This document shows, one piece after another, positions 52,719 to 62,049 of a stretch of 64,000 nt of DNA. Under the pieces are notes generated by a model. It saw only the letters and a program-made list of their open reading frames with translations. It had not been told where the DNA came from and did no database searches. Location: contig NZ_CP023407.1 of NCBI RefSeq assembly GCF_003665435.1, positions 5,753,501 to 5,817,500 of the forward strand, written 5' to 3'. How positions within the stretch are numbered: position 1 is the first letter of the stretch; each line of letters begins with the position of its first letter. Both the position numbers and the translations under genes were made by a program. Source of the DNA: Streptomyces fungicidicus. Lineage in GTDB: Bacteria > Actinomycetota > Actinomycetes > Streptomycetales > Streptomycetaceae.

Positions 52719-53291
52719 TCAGGCGGGACAGGCGCCCGGCCACGGTCCCGGGGTGGGCACCTCGGGCTCGTCCTCGACCTTGGTGTCGAACAGGGTGAAG
52801 CCACGGCGCAGGTAGTTGTCCATGGCGTGTTCGCCGTCCTTGCTGCAGGTGTGCAGCCACACCCGGGTGGTCGGCTTCAGCCCCGGCCAGCGGTCGGCCA
52901 GGTCCCAGGCGCGGGCGGTGCCGTACGACAGCAGGTGCCCGCCGATCCGCCGGCCCCGGAACGCGGCGCCGAGACCGAAGTAGAGGATCTCCACGACCCC
53001 GTCCTGCTGGGCCTCCAACTCCACGTACCCGGCGGGCGTCCCGCGGTCGTGGGCGACCCATGTCTCCACCCCGGGCCGTTCCAGGTGCTCCCGCCACCGC
53101 GCGTGCGTCCAGCCCAGCCGGTCGGTCCAGCGGATGTCCCCGCCGACCGAGGCGTACAGGAAACGGCTGAACTCGGGGGAGGGCACCTCGGAGCGGACGA
53201 CCCGCACGTCCCCCTCGGGCACGGCGGCCGGAAGGAGGTCGGTGGGCGCGTTCTGCTCCAGGGACCAGGTGGTCACGGAGATGGTCGTCAT
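52719..53291 (-). CDS. GNAT-family N-acetyltransferase
   Basis: A 190-residue acetyltransferase. The acetyl-CoA loop is LGAAFRGRRIGGHLLSYG (about 107-124), preceded by the beta strands GYVELEAQQDGVVEILYFG; the C-terminal AMDNYLRRGFTLFDTK is the family's last motif. The substrate is unknown. ATG 53291 was preferred to GTG 53315; both have weak ribosome sites. Confidence 0.82.
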   Translation of the reverse strand: MTTISVTTWSLEQNAPTDLLPAAVPEGDVRVVRSEVPSPEFSRFLYASVGGDIRWTDRLGWTHARWREHLERPGVETWVAHDRGTPAGYVELEAQQDGVVEILYFGLGAAFRGRRIGGHLLSYGTARAWDLADRWPGLKPTTRVWLHTCSKDGEHAMDNYLRRGFTLFDTKVEDEPEVPTPGPWPGACPA

Positions 53292-53366
53292 GTCCGAAAG
53301 GGAACCATCCGGCACACGCTTCTGTCGAACACCTGATCAGGGTGCGGACGGGGCGGTGCCGGCCGG

Positions 53367-54638
53367 CTAGTCCAGCGCACGGTCGACCGAGTCCAGCGGC
53401 AGCGCGAACAGCATCCGCCCGGACTGGGACCACACGTCCCCGGTCTCCTCCCAGTACGACAGGGACTCCGCCCGGCCGCTCCAGCAGCGGTGCGTCTCGT
53501 CGGCCCCGCACCGGGTGGGGCGCGCCCCTTCCGTGTCCTGCCGCCACAGCGTGCCGCGTTCGTCCGGCGCCCCGGTCATCCGGCCCAGGTACCAGCCCGA
53601 GCGGTACGACAGCACACTGCGCACCTCGGTCAGCTCGGTCTCGTACACCGCGACCGGGTCGGTGTCGAGCAGTCCCGCACGCTCCGGCTCGGTGCTGAAG
53701 TCGTACCGCCACAGCCGGGTCGGGCCGTCGTCGTCCACCGGCCTCGCCTCGTGCGCGACCAGGCTGTCGGGCGCGGTGCTGCGGTCCAGGGCGATGCCGC
53801 CCGGCCGGGGGGCATCGGCCCCGTTCGTCCGGTAGGAGGCGACGGCCGGCAGCACGTACCGCGCCCCGGCCGCCGACCAGCCGCCGGGCACCCGGCCGAC
53901 CGACGGGCCGTCCACGGTGGCCCGCTGGACCCGGTCCATGTCGTACACGTACAGCGCGCTGTCGTCCGCCGGGCCGGCGGTGACCAGCAGTTTGTCCTGG
54001 TACCAGACCATGCCGGACACGGCGGAGCCCAGCCCGCGGTAGTCGCGCCCGCCGTCCACCGGGACGGTCAGCAGGGCCCAGGTGTAGCGGAGGCCGGCCG
54101 GGTCGCCGGCGTCCACGAAGGCGACGCGGGCGAGACCGTCCTCGGCCGGGGCGCCGGTGCTGCGGCTCCACCCGGAGAGGATCACCCGGTCCTCGCCCCA
54201 GTGGCCGTCGTCGTCCGCGTCCCCGGAGGTGGTGACGGCGCCGGACTGCCAGCCGTCGGTGTCGGCCCCCGGCCAGCAGTAGGCGTGGGTCGCGGCGGGT
54301 TCGACGGGCAGGGCGTGCCGGTCGTCGTCCGTGCAGTCCTCGGCGTCGCGCAGCGAGCCGTCGGGGTCGGCGAGGACGGTGCCGACCCCCACGGGCCGGC
54401 CCATCCCGGCGGAGAGCCGGTCGAGCGCGGCGCGCGGGACGTCGTGCTCGGTCAGCCGCAGCGGTGTGGTCTCGGCGGACTTGGTGAGCGGCTTCAGCGC
54501 CCCGGGGTCGTCGGCGTCGGTGGCCTGGGAGGCGCTGATCATGGTGGCGGCCGCGGTGAGCGCGAGGGCGGTTCCGGCCAGCGCCGCCCGCAGCGCCCTG
54601 CCCCGTCTGCGCCGGCGGTGTCTGCCGCGATGCTTCAT
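53367..54638 (-). CDS. Secreted protein of unknown function
   Basis: A 423-residue exported protein. A very basic N-terminus (MKHRGRHRRRRRGRALR) and hydrophobic stretch form a signal peptide cleaved near residue 38. The mature part is acidic, with repeated short beta-strand-like segments (WALLTVPVDGG, YQDKLLVTAGPADDSALYVYD, RTNGADAPRPGGIALD), which suggest a beta-propeller-like fold; this is a guess. It has three pairs of Cys. GGGAGGACGTA precedes ATG 54638. I do not recognise a named family. Confidence 0.75.
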   Translation of the reverse strand: MKHRGRHRRRRRGRALRAALAGTALALTAAATMISASQATDADDPGALKPLTKSAETTPLRLTEHDVPRAALDRLSAGMGRPVGVGTVLADPDGSLRDAEDCTDDDRHALPVEPAATHAYCWPGADTDGWQSGAVTTSGDADDDGHWGEDRVILSGWSRSTGAPAEDGLARVAFVDAGDPAGLRYTWALLTVPVDGGRDYRGLGSAVSGMVWYQDKLLVTAGPADDSALYVYDMDRVQRATVDGPSVGRVPGGWSAAGARYVLPAVASYRTNGADAPRPGGIALDRSTAPDSLVAHEARPVDDDGPTRLWRYDFSTEPERAGLLDTDPVAVYETELTEVRSVLSYRSGWYLGRMTGAPDERGTLWRQDTEGARPTRCGADETHRCWSGRAESLSYWEETGDVWSQSGRMLFALPLDSVDRALD

Positions 54639-54957
54639 TACGTCCTCCCGAGGCGAGCCAACTGCGTCCGCTGATCCGAGGGTTGACCGTGGAGCAGATG
54701 GGGTGGCCCGTACCGGGATGCTACGGCAGCCGCCCGTCCGGGGATACGAAGACCCTGCAAATACGCGGAACAAGCCTCCCCGCACACACCAGTACGAGCC
54801 CCCGCCCCCTTGACGCACGAGCCCCGGCCCACCGCCGCCGCGCGCACCCGCGGGTGGCGACGGACCGGTCCGTGCACCCGTACTCCCGCCCGCACAAGCC
54901 GCGTTGAGGCGACGACCCACGCATGTTTCCAGCCGCCCGCGCGGCGGTGGCGGGGGG
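54639..54957. other. 319-bp intergenic region without a recognised gene
   Basis: It lies between the GAF regulator (ends 54958) and the secreted-protein gene (starts 54638), both on the minus strand. It should hold the latter's promoter; a TAGCAT-like hexamer on the minus strand is near 54720. Open frames here are short and unbiased. No clear terminator. Confidence 0.45.
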
Positions 54958-56265
54958 TCACCGGTCCGCCGCCGCGTGAACGCCCGGCGGTACGGGCGGC
55001 AGGTCGGCGGGGTCAGGGGGCGTCGCGTGGGGGAAGGGGGCGTCGGGGCCGTCCGGGAGGAGGAGTTCCACCGAGGCGGACTCCGCGAAGCGGTAGGGGC
55101 GGTGGTCCAGGAGGGGGCCCAGATAGCGGCGGACGCGGGACATCTCCGCGCGGACCGTCACCGTGCGCGCCGGGTCGCCGAAGACGTCCCGGGCCAGGTC
55201 CGCCGCGCCCCGCCCCGCCCGGTGCACGGCCAGCAGGTACAGCAACTCGGCGTGCCGCGGGCTCAGTTCCCGGGTCCAGGAGCCCGCGCCCCCGGACACC
55301 TCCACCGACCGGCGGCGCGGCTCCCGCAGGTCCAGCACGATCCGCGTCGCGGCACGTGTCACCGGCTCGTCCGCCGCCCGCACCAGCCAGCCCCCGGCCA
55401 GCGGCTCCAGCGAGCACCGCCCCAGCGCCGGCAGCCACCGCATGCCCGCCGACACCGACTTGGGCAGCGTCAGCCGCTCCAGGTACGGCATCCCCGTCAC
55501 CGCCGCCGTCCAGCCCTGCCGGTCCACGGCCAGCGCCCGCCCGTCGATCCGGGCCAGCACCGGCGCCGCCACCGCGCGCAGCCGCTCCAGCGACCGCAGA
55601 TGTCTCTCCCGCAGCCGCGCCTCCGCGAGCTTCGCCACCGAGTCGACCCACGCCAGCGTGGCCGGATGCATCGTCTCCAGCGGCCCGCTCACGTCCACCA
55701 CGCCGATCAGCCGCCCGTCGCGGGGATCGGTGATCGGCGCCCCCGCGCACGTCCAGGCGGCGTGCGACCGCACGAAGTGCTCGGAGGCGAACACCTGCAC
55801 GGGGCGCCGCGTCACCGCCGGCGTGCCCACCCCGTTGGTGCCGACGACGTCCTCACGCCAGTCCGCGCCGATCTCGAAGCCCAGTCCGTCGGCCTTGCGC
55901 AGCACCGGCGGGCTGCCCTCCCGCCACAGCACCCGGCCCTCCTCGTCGGCCACCACCATGATGTGGTGGGCGACGTCCGCGACCGACAGCAGCCCCTCCC
56001 GCAGCACCGGCAGCACATGCCGCAGCGTCGACGACTCGCGCCGCCGCTGCACCTCCTCGCAGGACAGCAGCCCGCTGCGCAGACCGCGGTCCGGGTCCAC
56101 GCCGCTGCGCAGCATCCGCTCCCAGGACTGCCCGATCACCGGGCGTGGTGCCACCGGCGCGCGCTGCCCGGACAGCGCGGCGGAGCGCACCTCGTCCAGC
56201 ACCCGCGCCGCCCGCGCCGTGTCGACGGCGGCCAGGTGCGTCACGTCCATCGGCGAGAGCGCCAC
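54958..56265 (-). CDS. GAF-domain transcriptional regulator (AcoR-like, without the AAA+ domain)
   Basis: A 435-residue regulator. The N-terminal part (about 15-180; SWERMLRSGVDPDRGL, then GLGFEIGADWREDVVGTNGVGT) resembles the GAF-type sensory region of AcoR-like activators. There is no AAA+ sigma-54 domain. The C-terminus (about 320-405) contains LSPRHAELLYLLAVHRAG and LARDVFGDPARTVTVRAEMSRVRRYLG, a winged-helix-like DNA-binding region. GTG 56265 was chosen for GGGAGG six bases upstream; ATG 56250 lacks one. A perfect inverted repeat 86 bp upstream is a likely target. Confidence 0.75.
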   Translation of the reverse strand: MALSPMDVTHLAAVDTARAARVLDEVRSAALSGQRAPVAPRPVIGQSWERMLRSGVDPDRGLRSGLLSCEEVQRRRESSTLRHVLPVLREGLLSVADVAHHIMVVADEEGRVLWREGSPPVLRKADGLGFEIGADWREDVVGTNGVGTPAVTRRPVQVFASEHFVRSHAAWTCAGAPITDPRDGRLIGVVDVSGPLETMHPATLAWVDSVAKLAEARLRERHLRSLERLRAVAAPVLARIDGRALAVDRQGWTAAVTGMPYLERLTLPKSVSAGMRWLPALGRCSLEPLAGGWLVRAADEPVTRAATRIVLDLREPRRRSVEVSGGAGSWTRELSPRHAELLYLLAVHRAGRGAADLARDVFGDPARTVTVRAEMSRVRRYLGPLLDHRPYRFAESASVELLLPDGPDAPFPHATPPDPADLPPVPPGVHAAADR

Positions 56266-56350
56266 CGGTCCCCTCCCGGAAGAAGTGCTGTCGGTCCATA
56301 TTGCCGCCTGCCCCCGGAGCGGACGCTCAGTACGGAAACGAGGACAGCAA

Positions 56351-56368
56351 GTTGCAACCCCCTGCAAC
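56351..56368. promoter_or_regulatory. Candidate operator upstream of the GAF regulator
   Basis: GTTGCA-N6-TGCAAC is a perfect 6-bp inverted repeat with AT-rich surroundings, 86 bp before the regulator start. Spacing and TGCAAC half-sites resemble enhancer sites of AcoR-like activators. It probably mediates autoregulation. Confidence 0.5.
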
Positions 56369-56450
56369 CCTGGTGAAGAGACCCCGCCTGATTGAAGATT
56401 GAGCGACGCCGTCCCGAGCGGCGTCCAGGGCTCGTAAAGGGGCCTGTGCG

Positions 56451-56488
56451 GCGGGGGTGGTGCCGTGTCGGCGCAGCACCACCCCCGC
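56451..56488. terminator. Hairpin terminator after the acyl-CoA dehydrogenase gene
   Basis: GCGGGGGTGGTGC (56451-56463) pairs with GCACCACCCCCGC (56476-56488): a perfect 13-bp stem with a 12-nt loop, 18 bp beyond the stop of the minus-strand dehydrogenase gene. Confidence 0.75.
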
Positions 56489-56505
56489 GTCGCGCCCGCC
56501 GCCGC

Positions 56506-58140
56506 TCAGGACACCGGCCGGGCCCGCTCCACCACGGACGCCAGGTCCAGCGTGTGGGGCAGCGTCCCGAACGCCGCGCCCCCGTCCCCGCCCAGCCGCG
56601 CCGCACAGAACGCGTCCGCCACCTCCGGCGGCGCGTACCGCACCAGCAGCGACCCCTGGAGCACCAGCGCCAGCCGCTCCACCAGCCGCCGCGCCCGTCC
56701 TTCCACGCCCTCCAGGTCCGCCAGCTCGGTCAGCAGATCCTTGATCGCCCCGTCCAGCCGGTGATCGGCCCCGCGCGCCTGCCCGACCTCCCGCAGATAC
56801 GCGTCCAGCGCCGCCGGCTCCCGGCGCAGCGCCCGCAGCACGTCCAGCGCCTGGACGTTGCCCGCGCCCTCCCACACCGAGTTCAGCGGCGACTCCCGCA
56901 CCAGCCGGGGCATCCCCGACTCCTCCACGTACCCGTTGCCGCCCAGGCACTCCGCCGCCTCCACCGCGACCGGCGGACACCGCTTGGTCACCCAGTACTT
57001 CGCCGCCGGCACCGCGATCCGCAGCAGCGCCCGCTCCCGCTCGCCGCCGTCGTCGTACGCCGCCGCCAGCCGCAGCGCCAGCGTGGTGGCCGCCTCCGAC
57101 TCCAGCGCCAGATCGGCCAGCACATTGCGCATCAGCGGCTTGTCGACGAGCTTCCCGCCGAACGCCTCCCGGTGGGAGCAGTGGTGCACCGCCTGCGCCA
57201 CGGCCTGCCGCATCAGACCCGCCGAGCCCAGCACGCAGTCCAGCCGGGTCGCCGCCACCATCCCGATGATGGTGCGCACCCCGCGTCCCTCCTCCCCGAC
57301 CCGGCGCGCCCACGTCCCGTCGAACTCGACCTCGGCGGACGCGTTGGACCGGTTGCCCAGCTTGTCCTTGAGCCGCTGGATCAGGAACACGTTGCGCGTG
57401 CCGTCCTCCAGCACCCGCGGCACCAGGAAACACGTCAGGCCCCCGGGCGCCCGCGCCAGCACCAGGAAGGCGTCGGACATCGGCGCCGAGCAGAACCACT
57501 TGTGCCCGGTCAGCTCGTACGCGCCGTCCTCGGCCAGCGGCCGCGCCGACGTCGTGTTCGCCCGGACGTCGCTGCCGCCCTGCTTCTCCGTCATGCCCAT
57601 CCCGAACAGGACGCCGGGCTTCTGACCGGCGGGCCGCAGCGCGGGGTCGTAGATCCGCGAGGTCAGCCGGGGCTCCCACTCCGCCGCCAGGCCGGGGTCC
57701 GCGCGCAGCGCGGGCACCGCCGCGTGGGTCATCGACAGCGGGCAGCCGTTGCCGGCCTCGACCTGCGTCCACACCAGGAACGCCGCCGCCCGCCGCACAT
57801 GCCCGCCCGGCCGCCCCCAGGCCGCCGTCAGCCCCGTCGAGACTCCCTTGCCGAGCAGCCGGTGCCAGGAGGGGTGGAACTCGACCTCGTCGATCCGGTG
57901 ACCGTACCGGTCGTGGGTGCGCAGCCGCGGCGGGTTCTCGTTGGCCAGCGCCCCCCACTCCTGCAGCTGCGCGGAACCGGCGGCCCGCCCCAGCCCCGAC
58001 AGCTCGGCGAGGCCCTCCTCCAGCAGCTCGGGGCCCAGATGCCGCCGGACCGCCTCCACGAGCGCCCGGTCGGCGCCGAAGACGTCGTACCGCGCCAGTG
58101 GGGGAGCCTGGTTGGTCACGGTGTGCGTGCTGCCTGCCAT
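56506..58140 (-). CDS. AidB-like acyl-CoA dehydrogenase
   Basis: A 544-residue flavoprotein of the acyl-CoA dehydrogenase superfamily; its length and domains (extra N- and C-terminal helices) match AidB rather than the usual 380-residue enzymes. GMGMTEKQGGSDVRANTTSA and ELTGHKWFCSAPMSDAFLVLA are the FAD-binding segments; ECLGGNGYVEESGMPRLVRE and SVWEGAGNVQALDVLR hold the C-terminal motifs. Substrate unknown; AidB proteins are linked to alkylation-damage response. The start is ATG 58140. Divergent from the YihY/BrkB gene. Confidence 0.88.
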   Translation of the reverse strand: MAGSTHTVTNQAPPLARYDVFGADRALVEAVRRHLGPELLEEGLAELSGLGRAAGSAQLQEWGALANENPPRLRTHDRYGHRIDEVEFHPSWHRLLGKGVSTGLTAAWGRPGGHVRRAAAFLVWTQVEAGNGCPLSMTHAAVPALRADPGLAAEWEPRLTSRIYDPALRPAGQKPGVLFGMGMTEKQGGSDVRANTTSARPLAEDGAYELTGHKWFCSAPMSDAFLVLARAPGGLTCFLVPRVLEDGTRNVFLIQRLKDKLGNRSNASAEVEFDGTWARRVGEEGRGVRTIIGMVAATRLDCVLGSAGLMRQAVAQAVHHCSHREAFGGKLVDKPLMRNVLADLALESEAATTLALRLAAAYDDGGERERALLRIAVPAAKYWVTKRCPPVAVEAAECLGGNGYVEESGMPRLVRESPLNSVWEGAGNVQALDVLRALRREPAALDAYLREVGQARGADHRLDGAIKDLLTELADLEGVEGRARRLVERLALVLQGSLLVRYAPPEVADAFCAARLGGDGGAAFGTLPHTLDLASVVERARPVS

Positions 58141-58229
58141 GCCCCGAACGTACCCCGCGGCGGGCCGCCCGCACCCGGCGATTCGGCCTCTGGGTGAGTG
58201 CGACCAGGCACGACGGATACCTTTAGGGC

Positions 58230-59393
58230 GTGCAGCCAGCAAGTGAATCCCCCGACACGCCCTCCGGCCGCCTCCACCGGGCCAGGGCCCTGTACCGGAA
58301 CGTCTCCAAACGCAGGACCGCCTGGCTGCTGCTCAAGGACACCGTCAACTCGTGCATGGAGTACCGCATCCTGGGACTGGCGGCCGAGGCCGCGTTCTTC
58401 ACGCTGCTGTCGGTGCCCCCGCTGCTGCTCAGCATGATCGGCCTCCTCGGCTACGTCGACGACTGGACCGGCGCCGACACCATCCAGAGCCTGCAGCGCA
58501 ACCTCCTCGACGCCTCCCGCACCGTGCTCTCCGACCGGGGCGTGAGCCAGATCGCGGAGCCGATCCTGAGAGACGTGACCAAGGGCGGCCGGCCCGACGT
58601 GATCTCCCTCGGCTTCCTGATCGCTGTGTGGTCGGGCTCCCGCGCGGTGAACGTCTTCATCGAGACGATCACCGTCATGTACGGCCTCGACGGCGTCCGG
58701 GGGATCGTGAAGACCCGGCTGCTGGCCTTCCTGCTCTTCATCGTGGCCCTGCTGATCGGCTCGATCGCGCTGCCCCTGATGGTGGCGGGACCGGACGCGG
58801 TCGTGGAGATCGTGCCCTGGTCGACGACGGTCGTGCAGATCCTGTACTGGCCGGTCGTACTCGTGCTGTCGGTCGCCTTCCTCACCACCCTCTACCACGT
58901 CTCCGTGCCCGTGCGCTCCCCGTGGATCGAGGACGTGCCCGGCGCGCTGGTCGCCCTCGCCATGTGGGTGCTGGGCAGCTTCCTGCTGCGGATCTACCTC
59001 ACCAACACCGTCGAGGGACCCACCATCTACGGCTCCCTCGCCGCCCCCGTCGCCGTACTGCTGTGGATCGGTGTGTCCGCGTTCGCCGTGCTGGTCGGCG
59101 CCGCCGTCAACGCGGCCATCGACAGGGTCTGGCCGGCCGCCGCGACGGCCGCCGCCCGCGAGGCCAACGACCGGCTGCGGCAGGCGCAGGTCGCCGAGTA
59201 CGTGGCCCGCACCTCCGCGGCCGGCGAGGCCGACCCCGACATGCCCGCCGAGTTCCCCGAGCGCTGGTCCCGCTTCCTGCCCCCGGAGGACGTCACCGCC
59301 CGGCTGCGCACGCACGTGCGGTCCACCCACCCGAGGAACGGGAAGGCGCAGACGCCGGAGGACGAGCACGAGGACGAGCGCGGCGAGGAGTGA
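58230..59393 (+). CDS. YihY/BrkB-family membrane protein
   Basis: A 387-residue inner-membrane protein with six membrane segments (about 48-300) in the YihY/BrkB pattern, including AAEAAFFTLLSVPPLLL and YGSLAAPVAVLLWIGVSAFAVLVGAAVNAA. A charged cytoplasmic tail of about 70 residues ends in an acidic run. Function in the family is not settled. The start is GTG 58230; TACCTT (58218-58223) ends 6 nt upstream with no ribosome site, so it is probably leaderless. Confidence 0.87.
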   Translation: MQPASESPDTPSGRLHRARALYRNVSKRRTAWLLLKDTVNSCMEYRILGLAAEAAFFTLLSVPPLLLSMIGLLGYVDDWTGADTIQSLQRNLLDASRTVLSDRGVSQIAEPILRDVTKGGRPDVISLGFLIAVWSGSRAVNVFIETITVMYGLDGVRGIVKTRLLAFLLFIVALLIGSIALPLMVAGPDAVVEIVPWSTTVVQILYWPVVLVLSVAFLTTLYHVSVPVRSPWIEDVPGALVALAMWVLGSFLLRIYLTNTVEGPTIYGSLAAPVAVLLWIGVSAFAVLVGAAVNAAIDRVWPAAATAAAREANDRLRQAQVAEYVARTSAAGEADPDMPAEFPERWSRFLPPEDVTARLRTHVRSTHPRNGKAQTPEDEHEDERGEE

Positions 59394-59417
59394 GCCGGAC
59401 GGTGTGGGCGGGACGGC

Positions 59418-60296
59418 TCACTCCTCCCAGGTCCCGGCCTCGGCGGCCTCCCGGGCGAAGTCCGCGAAGTCCCTCGGCTCCCGCGCCAGCACCCGCCGCA
59501 CCCCGTCCTCCAGGTGCGCGTTCCGCCCGTCGAGCAGCGTCTCGAACAGCCCGGTGAGGAAGCCGGCCTCGTCCGGCGGCACCCCGAAGCCGAGCAGCGC
59601 CTCCCCGTAGTCGCGCGCCGGGACCGCCCGGTACGCCAGCGGGCGCCCCGTCGCCGCCGCGATCTCCGCCACCGCCCCGCCCCAGGTCAGCAGCCGGGGC
59701 CCGGTCACGGAGAGGGTCCGCCGCGCGTACCGCTCCCCGCCCGTCAGCGCGGCCACCACCACGTCGGCGACGTCCCGCACGTCCACGAACGGCTCGGCCA
59801 CCTCACCCGCCGGGAACACCAGCTCCCCGGCCCGCAGCTCCGCAGCCAGCGGCCCCTCGGCGAAGTTCTGCGCGAACCAGGCGGCCCGGACGACCGTCCA
59901 GTCCGCGCCCGACGCGCGCAGCGCCTCCTCGGTGGGCAGCGCCTGGTCCTCGCCCCGCGCGGACAGCAGCACCAGCCGCCGTACGCCGAGACCGGCCGCC
60001 GTCCCGGCCAGCTCGCCCACCGCCTCGGCGGCGCCGGGGGCGCCGACGTCGGCGGGGTGGGCGAGATAGGCGGCGTCGGCGCCCCGCAGGGTGTCCGCCC
60101 ACGTCGAGCGGTCCGCCCAGTCGAAGCCGGTCGCCCGCGACGCCGCCCGCACCGTCATCCCCGCCGCCCCGGCGGCCCGCGCCACCCGGCTGCCGGTACG
60201 CCCCGTCGCGCCCGTGACGACCAGGGTCACGCCGTTCCCGCTCTCCGTGCTCTCCGTGTTCGTCGCGTTCTTCGCGTTCTCCGTGTCCGTTGTCAT
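59418..60296 (-). CDS. NmrA-like NAD(P)-binding protein
   Basis: A 292-residue atypical short-chain dehydrogenase-like protein: Rossmann motif VTGATGRTGSRVARAA (about 27-42), then LVLLSARGEDQ and WTVVRAAWFAQNFAEG. The N-terminus is Asn/Thr/Glu-rich and probably disordered. It may be an NAD(P)H-quinone oxidoreductase-like or redox-sensing protein. It is divergent from an AraC regulator gene, 81 bp away, which may control it. Confidence 0.85.
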   Translation of the reverse strand: MTTDTENAKNATNTESTESGNGVTLVVTGATGRTGSRVARAAGAAGMTVRAASRATGFDWADRSTWADTLRGADAAYLAHPADVGAPGAAEAVGELAGTAAGLGVRRLVLLSARGEDQALPTEEALRASGADWTVVRAAWFAQNFAEGPLAAELRAGELVFPAGEVAEPFVDVRDVADVVVAALTGGERYARRTLSVTGPRLLTWGGAVAEIAAATGRPLAYRAVPARDYGEALLGFGVPPDEAGFLTGLFETLLDGRNAHLEDGVRRVLAREPRDFADFAREAAEAGTWEE

Positions 60297-60377
60297 GCCG
60301 TCGAGTCAACCGGCGGGCGCCGCGGGGAACCATCGCCGAGCGGCTCGCTCCCATACGCACGCGTCTACGCTGCACCC

Positions 60378-61307
60378 ATGGACGCACTCACCGGCCTGCT
60401 GGAGGGCCCCCGCGCCCGCGGCGCGTTCATGATCCGCGCGTGCTTCGACCCGCCCTGGGCGGTCCGCGTGGAGGACCGCGCCCCGCTGACGGTGATGCTC
60501 CTGGTGCGCGGCGAGGCCTGGATCGCCCCCGACGGGGGAGAGCCGCTGCGCCTGCGCCCCGGCGACCTCGCCGTCGCGCGCGGCCCCGGCCCGTACCTCT
60601 GCGCCGACGGCCCGGACACGGCCCCGGGGGCCGTGATCCTGCCCGGCGGCGAGTGCCACTACCCCGACGGCCGGCCGCTCAACGGCGTCATGGACCTCGG
60701 CGTCCGCACCTGGGGCGACCGGCCGGACAGCGCGACGGTGATGCTGATCGGCACCTACCGGATGCGGGGCGAGATCGGCGGCAGGCTGCTGGACGCGCTG
60801 CCGCCGCTGCTCTCCCTCACCGCCGACGTGTGGGACTGCCCGCTCACCCCGTTCCTGATGGAGGAGGTGGTGCGTGACGCGCCCGGTCAGGAGGTCGTCC
60901 TGGACCGGCTGCTCGACCTGCTGGTCATCGCCGCGCTGCGCGCCTGGTTCGACCGCCCGGAGGCGGAGCCGCCCGCCTGGTACCTGGCCCTGTCCGACCC
61001 CGTGGCCGGCCCGGCCGTGCGCCTCCTCCAGGACGACCCGGCCCACCCCTGGACGGTCGCCGCCCTCGCCGCGAAGACGGGCGTCTCCCGTGCCGCGCTC
61101 GCCCGCCGCTTCACCGCTCTCGTCGGCGAACCCCCGATGACGTACCTCACCGGCTGGCGCCTCGCCCTCGCCGCGGACCGTCTCCGCGACACCGACGACA
61201 CCATCGGCGCGATCGCCCGCCAGGTCGGCTACGGCAGCGCCTTCGCGCTGTCCACGGCCTTCAAACGGGTCTACGGGGTCAGCCCGCAGGACTGGCGGAC
61301 GGCGTAG
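60378..61307 (+). CDS. AraC-family regulator with cupin-type sensor domain
   Basis: A 309-residue regulator. The N-terminal cupin_6-like domain (about 5-185; WAVRVEDRAPLTVMLLVRGEAWI, HYPDGRPLNGVMDLG) is followed by two AraC helix-turn-helix motifs (about 205-308; WTVAALAAKTGVSRAALARRF and DTIGAIARQVGYGSAFALSTAFKR). Relatives often control the divergent oxidoreductase gene, here the NmrA-like one. TACGCT (60366-60371) ends 6 nt before ATG 60378 with no ribosome site, so it is probably leaderless. Confidence 0.9.
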   Translation: MDALTGLLEGPRARGAFMIRACFDPPWAVRVEDRAPLTVMLLVRGEAWIAPDGGEPLRLRPGDLAVARGPGPYLCADGPDTAPGAVILPGGECHYPDGRPLNGVMDLGVRTWGDRPDSATVMLIGTYRMRGEIGGRLLDALPPLLSLTADVWDCPLTPFLMEEVVRDAPGQEVVLDRLLDLLVIAALRAWFDRPEAEPPAWYLALSDPVAGPAVRLLQDDPAHPWTVAALAAKTGVSRAALARRFTALVGEPPMTYLTGWRLALAADRLRDTDDTIGAIARQVGYGSAFALSTAFKRVYGVSPQDWRTA

Positions 61308-61317
61308 CCTCGGCGGC

Positions 61318-62010
61318 ATGTACGGCGAACGGGCGTCGCGGCTGCCGGGCGCCGTCGTGTGGACCCACACCCCGTCCGGCGGCGGGCAGGCCCGGGTGCT
61401 GCCCGACGGCTGCATGGACCTGCTCTGGAACGAGGGACGCCTGCTGGTCGCGGGCCCCGACACCCACGCGCACCTCGGGGGCGGGCCGGGCGCCTGGGCG
61501 GGCGTCCGCTTCCGGCCCGGCGTCGCGCCCGCCCTGCTGGGCGTGCCCGCCCACGCACTGCGCGACCGCCGTGCCGACCTGTCCGACCTGTGGCCCGCGG
61601 CCGAGGTGCGCCGCCTGACCGCCCGGGTGAACGCGGCGGACGACCCGGCGCGCGGCCTGGAGGACCTGGCCCTGCGCCTGACCGCGGGGACCACCCCGCC
61701 CGACCCCCTGCTCGGCCGTGTCGTGGCCGCCCTGGACGCCGGCCGCCCGGTCGCCGCGACCGCCGACGAACTCGGTCTGGGCGCCCGCCAGTTGCACCGC
61801 CGCTCACTGGCCGCGTTCGGCTACGGACCCAAGACCCTGGCCCGCATCCTCCGGATGCGCCGCGCCCTCGCCCTGGCCCTGGCCCGCCGGAGGGTCCCCT
61901 TCGCGGAGACGGCCGCCCGGACCGGCTACGCCGACCAGGCCCATCTGGCCCGCGAGATGCGGGACCTGACAGGCCTGCCCCTGACCGAACTCCTCACCGC
62001 GCACGGCTGA
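61318..62010 (+). CDS. AraC-type helix-turn-helix regulator (DUF6597-like N-terminus)
   Basis: A 230-residue regulator. The N-terminal half (about 10-95; RVLPDGCMDLLWNEGRLLVAGP) is the short DUF6597-type sensor; the C-terminal half (about 135-228) is an AraC DNA-binding region with TADELGLGARQLHRRSLAAF and FAETAARTGYADQAHLAREMRD. It begins 10 bp after the previous regulator; TAGCCT (61305-61310), which includes that gene's stop, ends 7 nt upstream, so it can have its own leaderless transcript. Target unknown. Confidence 0.87.
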   Translation: MYGERASRLPGAVVWTHTPSGGGQARVLPDGCMDLLWNEGRLLVAGPDTHAHLGGGPGAWAGVRFRPGVAPALLGVPAHALRDRRADLSDLWPAAEVRRLTARVNAADDPARGLEDLALRLTAGTTPPDPLLGRVVAALDAGRPVAATADELGLGARQLHRRSLAAFGYGPKTLARILRMRRALALALARRRVPFAETAARTGYADQAHLAREMRDLTGLPLTELLTAHG

Positions 62011-62049
62011 ACTCCGCCGCAGCGTACGGCGGAACGCGTCGGCGCGCTG

